In this document: in pieces, positions 1 to 5,621 of the stretch
Position numbering within the stretch: the stretch's first letter is position 1
Layout of the letters: each line of letters begins with the position of its first letter
Assembly: GCA_902475285.1 (NCBI GenBank)
Contig: CABRZA010000142.1
Location: 1 to 6,340, forward strand
Direction: 5' to 3'
Origin: an uncultured Porphyromonadaceae bacterium
GTDB taxonomy: Bacteria > Bacteroidota > Bacteroidia > Bacteroidales > Muribaculaceae
DNA: 6,340 bases
The notes under the pieces: model-generated
Told to the model about the DNA's origin: nothing
What the model saw: only the letters and a program-made list of their open reading frames with translations
The model's database searches: none
Translations under genes and position numbers: made by a program

Positions 1-708
1 AGGAAGAAGGCGGCATGTATTGTTCGAAATCATGGCTACGTATCCTATATTTACTATGAAGCCTTTGTGGGTGCGCACAAATTGACGGCCATAGTTAAGG
101 ATAGTCTCGGCTTTGGTATTCTTTTTCAGGACGATGTGCTTCATAGTCGCCAACACGGCCGTCCATAGTTTACGGGCGGCATCATATCGGAAGAATACGA
201 TGTCTTTCGGAAAGAGTATTATGCGGTCGTTGGTGACTGATGTTACCGATATCCCAATGGGTACGCCCGGGCGTTTGGCGTCCATGTCGAGACGCTCCGA
301 CGCTGCCGGGGTCGGAGTCAGTTCCGACGAAGCCGTCATATAACGGTTCATTATCAGGTCGAGCTCGGCGTCGTCGATAGGTTTGAGTAAAAAATCGAAT
401 GCTTCCGACCGCAGTGCCTGCATAATGTATTTGCTGTAAGTGGAATAGAACACTATCCTGCACCCGGGCTTCAACACAAGCTTAAGGTCGGGGAGGAAAT
501 CGATAGCCGACTGGTCGTGGAGTTCGACATCAAGAAAGATAAGGTCGGGCTGAAGCCTGGCTGTCGAGGAAAAAGTGTCGGCCACACCCTCGGCTTCTGC
601 CACAACCTCCACCCAATCGTATTTTTGGAGCCGTTCGGCAAGTACCCGGCGCGCCTTGGCATCGTCGTCGACTATGAGCACAAGTTTCTTAGTGATGTTG
701 TTTTCCAT
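1..708 (-). CDS. LytTR-family response regulator (3' end cut by the window edge)
   Basis: This is the DNA-binding output protein of a two-component system. The 236 residues present start MENNITKKLVLIVDDD and show a receiver domain at about 8-122: acidic pocket D14-D16, phosphoacceptor D60 in the string IFLD, a switch S/T near 89-90 and the conserved lysine K109 in FLLKP. A proline/serine-rich linker (about 125-150) leads to a LytTR DNA-binding domain from about 153 to the edge, recognised by the FVRTHKGFIVNIGYV string (210-224). Known LytTR regulators are about 230-250 residues, so only a few C-terminal residues should be missing. The ATG lies inside the last codons of the upstream kinase gene (20-base overlap, +1 frame) with no Shine-Dalgarno, which suggests translational coupling. 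It is probably phosphorylated by that kinase. The target genes are not shown by the sequence; the divergent lipoprotein promoter is the nearest candidate. Confidence 0.95.
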   Translation of the reverse strand, partial: MENNITKKLVLIVDDDAKARRVLAERLQKYDWVEVVAEAEGVADTFSSTARLQPDLIFLDVELHDQSAIDFLPDLKLVLKPGCRIVFYSTYSKYIMQALRSEAFDFLLKPIDDAELDLIMNRYMTASSELTPTPAASERLDMDAKRPGVPIGISVTSVTNDRIILFPKDIVFFRYDAARKLWTAVLATMKHIVLKKNTKAETILNYGRQFVRTHKGFIVNIGYVAMISNNTCRLLP

Positions 709-2731
709 GGATGTTGAAATTGAAGTCAACGGGAATGATGAGCGAAGCGCAATAGCCGGAGTGTTGGGGATTGTCGGTCCAGGGTTCGATGTCGAAGCGG
801 ATTTTGTCGCGTTTCTTGTCGTTGAGTGCTTCGATGGTGCCGGCCACAATTTTGAGTCCTTGCCTTGTGGACTGCGAAGAGGGGCGGCCGTCGGGCGCGG
901 CATTGTTCATCACGCTTATCACATAGTTGTCGCCGGCGCGGATGGCCGATATTCGCAATATTCGCGGTGCGTCGGGCGGCAGTTGCGCAAAGCCGTGCTT
1001 GAAGGCATTCTCCACAAAAATCTGAAGTGCCATCGAAGGTACCATCACCGACTCAGGGTCGATGTCGGGAGCTATTGAGTAGTCGCATGCAGTCGGTCGG
1101 TCGTTTCGGTCGGCCTCGAGGCTCACATAGTCATCGATAAAGAGCAGTTCGTCGCTGAGGGGTACCACCAGTCGGTCGGCCATCACGGCCTGACGGCGCA
1201 GCAACCTAATGAGTCGGTCGATGCCTGACGATTTGCCTTGCCCGTGCCCGAGCAGTTGGTCGTTCAGCACGTTGTAGATGAAATGCGGGTTGATGCGAGC
1301 CCGCAGGCTTTCGAGGCGTAGGGTTGTGATGCGGTGCAGGAGCTGATCCTCGCGATGTTGCGAAATCCGTTTCAGAAGTATCACCACCGTTATGAGCAGG
1401 AGTATGACCACGAGGGCGAAGGCACCGAGCATGTAGTTGCGCGAGAGGATTTTTTTGTGTGCTTCGAGGTCTTTGTTGAGCGCTTGGAGGGCTGTGTCGC
1501 GTTGGTAGCGCATCTGGCGTTCGGAAGCGCTCAAGCGCAGGGCGTGATTGCGCAGGGAGTCGGTGTATTGTCGATACTGAGTTTCGGCGAGGAAGGCTTT
1601 GTGCCACTGGTCTGTGCCGGTGTAATAGTCTTTGAGGAATTCCATCATTTCCGAGCGCTGCTCGGGACGCACGCCGGTGCCGTCGTCGGGCCATTGCCGA
1701 AGCATGTCGGCGACTGCGGCATATTGGCCGCGGGCGTTGGCTTGACGGAGGCGCAGCACGCGCAGCTGGTCCTGAACATATGGGTTGGGCTGCACCTCGG
1801 TGAAATATCGCTCGGCGCTGTCGAGCAGTCGGCTTGCCTTATCGGGGCTCCCCAGCCGAAGATACACATCGGCAAGATTCACGCGGCCGAAGTTACGCTC
1901 CCACACCATGGCGGGTTGGTCGGCAAGCAGGGAGTCAAGGCGCAGGAAGTATTTCAGCGATTCGTCGTAGTCGTGGCGCATGTAGTAATCATGCCCTCGG
2001 TTGTTGAGGTAGTGGAAGCGGTCTTCGGGCGCCATGCAGCCCCATGTGGAGGCGGCGCGGCGCCACCAGCGCTCGCTGCTGTCGAAGTCCATGAGGTCGG
2101 TGTAGACCGACGCTATGCCTACGTATCGCGGTGCCTTGATGCGGTCGTCGAAGCCGGCGGAGTCGGCAATCTGTATGGCGCGGCCGTAGCAGTCGGCGGC
2201 CATGTCGAGCATGCCGTTGTTGCGGTAAGCTTCGGCGAGGTTGAGGTAGGCGTCCGATTCCATTTCGGGCTCCTTTACGTCGGCGAAGAAGTCGAGTGCC
2301 CGGCGGCAGTAGAAGATGTTGGAGTCGGGCATGAATGTGAAACGCATGAAGTAGCTTGCTCGGAGCGTGTTCATTTTGCCGTTAAGGAGCATGCGGCCGC
2401 GAGTGCGGGGAAACTTCGCCAGATAGCTTTCGATGGAGTCGAGGCGGTCAATCATTTCGGCGGGACGCGCCGTATAGTAGTCAACCACAGCCAATTGCAG
2501 CATTGCGTTGTAGTAGTGGTCGGAATCACCCCGGGCAATGGCACGCTGTATCTCGCTGCGCACCAGGGGCACGGCGCTGTCGGGCCGGCCGGCGAGGATT
2601 TGCTGCGAAACGCGGTCGCCCAACAGCTGATAGTCGCTGTCGGCCGTGTCGGCCTTGTGGCACGAAGAAAACATGCCGAGGGCCGCAAGCGCCGCAATCA
2701 GCATCGGAAGGTAGTTCAGTTTGCTTTTCAT
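689..2731 (-). CDS. TPR-containing sensor histidine kinase, LytS/HisKA_7TM-less type (His_kinase PF06580-like)
   Basis: The 680-residue product is an envelope sensor kinase. Residues 1-24 form a signal peptide ending FSSC, a plausible lipobox with C24. Residues about 35-390 are helical, with TPR-like repeats clearest at about 155-190, 200-230, 240-270 and 280-310, presumably periplasmic. A coiled-coil stretch (about 395-430) precedes one transmembrane helix (434-453). The cytoplasmic part has the LytS-type H box RINPHFIYNVLN with phosphoacceptor H483, an ATPase N box at 572-580 (VENAFKHG, N575), and a family-typical GLKIVAGTIEALN segment (625-637) in place of a classical G box. Bacteroidota TPR kinases of this kind are usually paired with LytTR regulators, as here, where the regulator gene overlaps the 3' end. 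ATG at 2731 is chosen because it gives the signal peptide and sits 33 bases from a matching -7 element. The ligand is unknown. The odd point is the combination of a lipobox and a transmembrane helix. Confidence 0.95.
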   Translation of the reverse strand: MKSKLNYLPMLIAALAALGMFSSCHKADTADSDYQLLGDRVSQQILAGRPDSAVPLVRSEIQRAIARGDSDHYYNAMLQLAVVDYYTARPAEMIDRLDSIESYLAKFPRTRGRMLLNGKMNTLRASYFMRFTFMPDSNIFYCRRALDFFADVKEPEMESDAYLNLAEAYRNNGMLDMAADCYGRAIQIADSAGFDDRIKAPRYVGIASVYTDLMDFDSSERWWRRAASTWGCMAPEDRFHYLNNRGHDYYMRHDYDESLKYFLRLDSLLADQPAMVWERNFGRVNLADVYLRLGSPDKASRLLDSAERYFTEVQPNPYVQDQLRVLRLRQANARGQYAAVADMLRQWPDDGTGVRPEQRSEMMEFLKDYYTGTDQWHKAFLAETQYRQYTDSLRNHALRLSASERQMRYQRDTALQALNKDLEAHKKILSRNYMLGAFALVVILLLITVVILLKRISQHREDQLLHRITTLRLESLRARINPHFIYNVLNDQLLGHGQGKSSGIDRLIRLLRRQAVMADRLVVPLSDELLFIDDYVSLEADRNDRPTACDYSIAPDIDPESVMVPSMALQIFVENAFKHGFAQLPPDAPRILRISAIRAGDNYVISVMNNAAPDGRPSSQSTRQGLKIVAGTIEALNDKKRDKIRFDIEPWTDNPQHSGYCASLIIPVDFNFNIHGKQHH

Positions 2732-2763
2732 CTGTTAAGTCGATGACGTGTGTGCTTTTGCAG

Positions 2764-2771
2764 CAAAGTTA
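2764..2771 (-). promoter_or_regulatory. Bacteroidota -7 element for the kinase/regulator operon
   Basis: On the minus strand this reads TAACTTTG, an exact match to the Bacteroidota sigma-ABfr -7 consensus TAnnTTTG. It lies 32 bases before the kinase ATG, so transcription would start near 2757 with a leader of about 25 bases. No clear TTTG -33 box is found at the usual distance; only T-rich sequence is present. A weak -33 would fit a promoter that needs an activator, but that is inference. Confidence 0.6.
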
Positions 2772-2830
2772 AGAAATATATTGAAAAGTTCTGGAGTGAA
2801 TTTGCTAAAAATCGGCATGATAGTTCTCAA

Positions 2831-2860
2831 TTTCGTCCGTTTGGCGCCGTTTTTGTCCGT
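2831..2860. repeat. 10-bp direct repeat with 20-bp period in the divergent region (candidate regulator site)
   Basis: TTTCGTCCGT at 2831-2840 recurs as TTTTGTCCGT at 2851-2860, nine of ten bases identical, starts 20 bp apart, so both copies face the same side of the helix. TTGG also follows each copy, with a one-base offset. LytTR regulators are known to bind pairs of imperfect 9-bp direct repeats spaced by about 12 bp, which is close to this geometry, and the adjacent operon encodes such a regulator. The site is about 50-80 bp upstream of the rightward -7 box, an activator-like position. The function is inferred. Confidence 0.4.
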
Positions 2861-2869
2861 CTTGGGTGC

Positions 2870-2906
2870 AAAGTGCGGCACGGCCGATTTTTTTGTGCTG
2901 CGCTTT
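2870..2906. repeat. 12-bp inverted repeat over the rightward -33 box (candidate operator)
   Basis: AAAGTGCGGCAC (2870-2881) and GTGCTGCGCTTT (2895-2906) are inverted copies, ten of twelve positions complementary, the other two being G/T oppositions. The 13-base centre is GGCCGA followed by a T run. The right arm begins on the G of the -33 TTTG (2892-2895) and ends six bases before the -7 element. Since both predicted transcripts start outside the dyad, it is not expected to be transcribed, so a DNA-level role such as an operator is more likely than a hairpin. No family of binder is recognised. Confidence 0.4.
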
Positions 2907-2919
2907 CGCCGTATTTTTG
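2892..2919 (+). promoter_or_regulatory. Bacteroidota-type promoter for the lipoprotein pair
   Basis: TTTG at 2892-2895 (-33) and TATTTTTG at 2912-2919 (-7, matching TAnnTTTG) are separated by 16 bases, somewhat short of the usual spacing near 19-21; the run of T before TTTG may relax this. The start of transcription would be near 2926, giving a leader of about 17 A-rich bases before the ATG at 2943. A-rich leaders without a Shine-Dalgarno are common in Bacteroidota. Confidence 0.6.
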
Positions 2920-2942
2920 CAGTCAAAAAAAACTAAATTGTT

Positions 2943-3644
2943 ATGATGAAAACATATATCTGTCGAACTCTTCTGTTGCTCAGCGTGATATGTGTGTCGG
3001 CGGCCCTCACGGCGTGCGGCGGCGACGACGACGAGCCCCAGTGGAACGACTCCGCGACCGCCAAACAGAAACTCTGCGGAAAAATCTGGAGCACGTATAC
3101 CCCTGCGGGAACATTCTGGTTTCTGTTCGACGAGAACGGCACTTTCGAGGAGACACGAATTGGAATACCTATCGAGGAAACGCGCGCCAGCTGGTACTTC
3201 ACGAGCGACGACTGCACGGCCGTTCACATCAGCGGCGGAAACTTTGCCTATGTCTACGGCAACTATTATGAGCTGTCGTTCCCCGGCGATCAGATGACGC
3301 TGTCGAATTTCGGTGAAACATTCACCTTCACCAACCTCAGCGGGGGCGGCGGAGGCTCGGGCAGCGAAACCGACCAACGCACGCCCACCGAAGTGCTGTG
3401 CATAACCGTCTACACCGGCGGCCACAACGAAACGGTAGAGCATGCCGTCTACGACTGGTATCTGGGCTTCTACGGCAGCGCGCCCGCACTCTATAAGAAC
3501 CGCAACGACTACAAAACGGATTACGTAGTGCTCGGTCGCACCAACACCGACCGCGACTGCCACGGCTACAACGTGAGCGGATTCAAATACGTGGCCACTG
3601 AATCGCCGCTTCTCCACATGAGAGTCTACTATTATTTCAGCTGA
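2943..3644 (+). CDS. Two-domain acidic-tailed lipoprotein, function unknown
   Basis: This 233-residue protein has a signal peptide with lipobox LTAC (C25) followed directly by GGDDDE. Acidic residues after the cysteine resemble the Bacteroidota lipoprotein export signal, so surface exposure is likely. Residues about 40-132 form a beta-rich domain with GKIWS (46-50), a FWFLFDENGTF stretch (58-68) and alternating hydrophobic strands, suggestive of a small lipocalin-like fold. A flexible SGGGGGSGS linker (133-141) joins an unrecognised C-terminal domain (about 142-233) rich in Tyr, Asp and Asn, ending MRVYYYFS. The first of two adjacent ATGs is used; either is possible. The gene lies one base upstream of the next lipoprotein, whose N-terminal pattern matches it, so the two are probably co-transcribed paralogues. 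Its divergent position to a two-component system suggests control by that system, as inference. I do not recognise a specific family. Confidence 0.88.
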   Translation: MMKTYICRTLLLLSVICVSAALTACGGDDDEPQWNDSATAKQKLCGKIWSTYTPAGTFWFLFDENGTFEETRIGIPIEETRASWYFTSDDCTAVHISGGNFAYVYGNYYELSFPGDQMTLSNFGETFTFTNLSGGGGGSGSETDQRTPTEVLCITVYTGGHNETVEHAVYDWYLGFYGSAPALYKNRNDYKTDYVVLGRTNTDRDCHGYNVSGFKYVATESPLLHMRVYYYFS

Positions 3645-3645
3645 T

Positions 3646-4065
3646 ATGATAACGAAAATACTGCATTATGCATTGCTAATCCTACTTGCCATCGGAGCTG
3701 CCGCCTGCCTTGCTTCCTGCGGAGGCGACGAGGATGAGCCGGAGATTACACCTCCCGACGACTACAACATGGTGATTATGGGCCGCTGGCGAAGTGAAGG
3801 CCACACAGAAGGCTATTGGTTTCATGCCGACCACACCGGCGATTTCTACGATTGGTCGGCCGAAACCGGCCAAGTGGAAGACTACTGCACCGTGACGTGG
3901 AATGTGGCCGGCGGCATCCTCACCATCATTGAGAGCGAGGACGCCGGCAGCGACCGCTACACCCTGAAAATCCTCAGCCTCACTCCCGAAAAAGCCCTCC
4001 TCTACGACATCGACGAAGACGACTACCAAACCTTCATCAGAGTAGACCGCTTCCCCTGGGAGTAG
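3646..4065 (+). CDS. Small acidic-tailed lipoprotein, lipocalin-like domain
   Basis: The 139-residue product has a signal peptide and lipobox LASC (C25) followed by GGDEDEPE, again like a Bacteroidota surface-export signal. One beta-rich domain covers about 42-135: GRWRS at 46-50, GYWFHADHTGDF at 56-67, a TWNVAGGILTI strand pair, then SLTPEKALLYDID. This order of a W-containing first strand, a short F..D.TG.F hairpin and later alternating strands is typical of small lipocalin-like Bacteroidota lipoproteins. Compared with the preceding gene, C25, G46, S50 and G56 fall at identical residue numbers, indicating duplication with loss or gain of the C-terminal domain. The ATG is one base after the upstream TGA, so coupled translation from a shared mRNA is likely. 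Ligand and role are unknown. Confidence 0.88.
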   Translation: MITKILHYALLILLAIGAAACLASCGGDEDEPEITPPDDYNMVIMGRWRSEGHTEGYWFHADHTGDFYDWSAETGQVEDYCTVTWNVAGGILTIIESEDAGSDRYTLKILSLTPEKALLYDIDEDDYQTFIRVDRFPWE

Positions 4066-4078
4066 GGAAACGACAAAA

Positions 4079-4140
4079 ATCGAGCTGACTTCTGCAAGCC
4101 GAACCCATAGGGAATTGGCTTGCAGGAGTCAGCTCTCGAT
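4079..4140 (-). terminator. Long hairpin between convergent operons; intrinsic terminator for the agmatine deiminase operon
   Basis: Arms 4082-4100 and 4117-4135 pair over 19 positions with one imperfect position (4091 with 4126), and the flanking ATCGAG/CTCGAT (4079-4084, 4135-4140) offers an alternative extension. Within the 16-base loop, CCC (4104-4106) and GGG (4110-4112) could pair further. Read leftward the stem is followed by ATTTTTGT, a fair U tract, so it suits the minus-strand operon ending at 4155. Read rightward no U run follows, although the odd position becomes a G-U wobble on that strand, so it may also stop or stabilise the lipoprotein mRNA. Confidence 0.75.
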
Positions 4141-4154
4141 GTTGGCAAAACAAA

Positions 4155-5207
4155 CTAAATTGCCGGGAGCTGCATGGTGGCGCAGTGGAGGGAGCCGTGC
4201 TGCTCTATGAGGGTGCGGCAGTCGACGGGGACTACGGTATAGGAGGGGCATGCGCGGCGGAGGGCTTCGGCGGCGGCTGCGTCGCGGTCGGGCTGGCGAT
4301 AGGTGGGCAGGAGGATGGCGCCGTTTACTATAAGGAAGTTGGCGTAGGTGGCCGGCAGCTGCATGCCGTCGTCGTCGGTTTCAGGGCGCGGCTGCATCAG
4401 GGGCACGAGGCGGTAGTGCGTGCCGTCGGGGCGCCGCAGGGCCTCGAGCTCGGCGCGGAGCGCCTGGAGCTCGGCGTAGTTGGCGTCGGAGGTGTCGTCG
4501 GTGGCGGCGAAGGCTATGGTGTCGGGTTCGGCGCCGGGGTCGGAGGGCGGGAGGAAGCGCACGATGGTATCGACGTGGCCGTCGGTGTCGTCGCCGGCGA
4601 GGGCGCCGTGTTCGAGCCACAGGATGCGGCGCGCGCCGAGGCGCCGGCGCAGTTCGGCGTCGATGGCGTCGCGGTCGAGGGTGTCGTTGCGGTTTGGCGC
4701 GAGCAGGCACTGGGCGGTGGTGAGAACGGTGCCGCAGCCGTCGGAGTCGATAGAGCCGCCTTCGAGCACCATGTCGCGGTGGTTGGCTATGTCGCCGTCG
4801 AGGAGGCCGCAGGCGGCCAGATGCGTCGTGGCAAGATTGTCGCGGCAGGCGGCAAACTTCATGCCCCAGCCGTTGAAGCAGAAGTCGAGGTGCAGCGGGC
4901 GCCCCTCGGGCGAGGAGGGCAGGAGAGTCACGGGCCCGTAGTCGCGTGCCCATGTGTCGTTTGTAAGATAGTCCACCACTCTGACTCGCTCACGGCGGGT
5001 GGCGGGGAGAATGTATTCTTCACCTATCGGTTCGTGCGAGAGAACGATTACCTCGGCGAGTTTCGACAGTTCGCATATGAGATGTGCGTATGTGGCGCGG
5101 ACGTCGCCGAGAATCGGCGCCCAGTCGGTGCCGGCGTGCGGCCAGGCTATTATAACTGCCCGCGAGGGATGCCATTCGGCAGGGAGGCTGAATGCAGAAG
5201 GAGTCAT
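4155..5207 (-). CDS. aguA: Agmatine deiminase family protein (peptidyl-arginine deiminase-type fold)
   Basis: The 350-residue protein belongs to the Porphyromonas-type PAD/agmatine deiminase family (PF04371), guanidine-modifying enzymes. Agmatine deiminase converts agmatine to N-carbamoylputrescine and ammonia, a step towards putrescine. Family marks are in order and intact: the N-terminal LPAEWHPSRAVIIAWPH (8-24), NDTWARDYGP (83-92, R88-D89), LEGGSID (148-154), DTDGHVD (207-213, catalytic H211 and D213), and a C-terminal GSLHCATMQLP with the nucleophile C342. There is no signal peptide, so it should be cytoplasmic, unlike secreted PAD of Porphyromonas. Length matches agmatine deiminases (about 340-370). 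The start at 5207 is preferred over an in-frame ATG at 5240 because it forms an ATGA overlap with the upstream gene and begins directly before the conserved domain. No N-carbamoylputrescine amidase gene is adjacent, so the agmatine specificity and symbol are by family only. Confidence 0.92.
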   Translation of the reverse strand: MTPSAFSLPAEWHPSRAVIIAWPHAGTDWAPILGDVRATYAHLICELSKLAEVIVLSHEPIGEEYILPATRRERVRVVDYLTNDTWARDYGPVTLLPSSPEGRPLHLDFCFNGWGMKFAACRDNLATTHLAACGLLDGDIANHRDMVLEGGSIDSDGCGTVLTTAQCLLAPNRNDTLDRDAIDAELRRRLGARRILWLEHGALAGDDTDGHVDTIVRFLPPSDPGAEPDTIAFAATDDTSDANYAELQALRAELEALRRPDGTHYRLVPLMQPRPETDDDGMQLPATYANFLIVNGAILLPTYRQPDRDAAAAEALRRACPSYTVVPVDCRTLIEQHGSLHCATMQLPAI

Positions 5208-5443
5208 TCTATTTCGTCGTAGTCGTTGAGTGAATCCCACACGCGGTTTTGGTCATCGAGATAGGTTTCGGCATATTCGGTGAAGCCGTTTCGTTCGGAG
5301 GTGCCGTTGTCGCGGCAGTACTGGCGGTATTGTCGACGTAGTTCGGGATCGTCGACGAGAGCGCGCCTGAATTCGGCTTCGGCCATGTCGAGGCTCGATG
5401 TCTGGTCGAGATAGTGGGCGAATATTTCCTGAATTTCTTCCAT
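5204..5443 (-). CDS. Small acidic hypothetical protein coupled to agmatine deiminase
   Basis: This encodes 79 residues, strongly acidic (ending NDYDEIE), predicted mostly helical, with no signal peptide or membrane segment. It resembles small conserved Bacteroidota proteins that I recall only as uncharacterised, with a pattern of an AEAEFRRALVDDPELRRQY helix, then NGFTEYAETYLDDQNRVWDSL. Its stop overlaps the deiminase start as ATGA, so the two are translated from one mRNA. A Bacteroidota -7 element lies 41 bases upstream. The coupling and regular amphipathic helices argue that it is a real gene rather than a chance frame. Function is unknown; a partner or regulator of the deiminase is possible, but gene pairing alone does not show that. 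Confidence 0.82.
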   Translation of the reverse strand: MEEIQEIFAHYLDQTSSLDMAEAEFRRALVDDPELRRQYRQYCRDNGTSERNGFTEYAETYLDDQNRVWDSLNDYDEIE

Positions 5444-5483
5444 GTATATGGTTTAGGGCATAGGTATTGATTGTTTCAGTGGC

Positions 5484-5491
5484 CAAAAATA
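5484..5491 (-). promoter_or_regulatory. Bacteroidota -7 element for the small protein/agmatine deiminase operon
   Basis: Read on the minus strand this is TATTTTTG, an exact TAnnTTTG match, about 40 bases before the ATG at 5443; transcription would begin near 5477. No TTTG is seen at the -33 distance. The rest of the 178-base divergent gap (5444-5621) is AT-rich, with no convincing rightward promoter and no strong repeat. Confidence 0.55.
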
Positions 5492-5621
5492 GCGTTTTTT
5501 ATCGTCTCGTGAAGTGTGGTGATGGTTAATAATGATTAAAGTTGTGTGTAAAAAGCGCCGGAAGCACTGAACAGAGGCAAAAACGACGTGTTTAGACTAT
5601 ATAATCAAACGTTTCAGCCGT

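Noticed and set aside
1334..2746. A 470-codon open frame on the plus strand opposite the sensor kinase, and a 345-codon frame (4185-5222) opposite the deiminase.
   Set aside because: Both are antisense to genes with clear family motifs. Their translations are rich in Val, Gly, Ala and His with no recognisable domain, as expected from GC-rich codon shadows.
2805..3617. A 270-codon minus-strand frame opposite the first lipoprotein.
   Set aside because: It is valine/alanine-rich without motifs and crosses the promoter region; the plus strand has a signal peptide, lipobox and promoter.
2930..4162. The 11-mer AAACTAAATTG occurs at about 2930-2940 and 4152-4162.
   Set aside because: It is AT-rich and short, one copy is in a leader and the other spans a stop codon, and no flanking similarity exists, so an attachment site or element boundary is not supported.
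5208..5240. An upstream in-frame ATG that would add 11 residues (MGFTQRLRRNR) to the deiminase.
   Set aside because: It lies inside the coding sequence of the 79-residue gene; the ATGA-overlapping start directly before the conserved domain is more economical.
5537..5544. TAAAGTTG upstream of the DUF4136 gene as a possible -7 element.
   Set aside because: It has one mismatch to TAnnTTTG, no -33 box at the expected distance, and a leader of about 70 bases; too weak to annotate.
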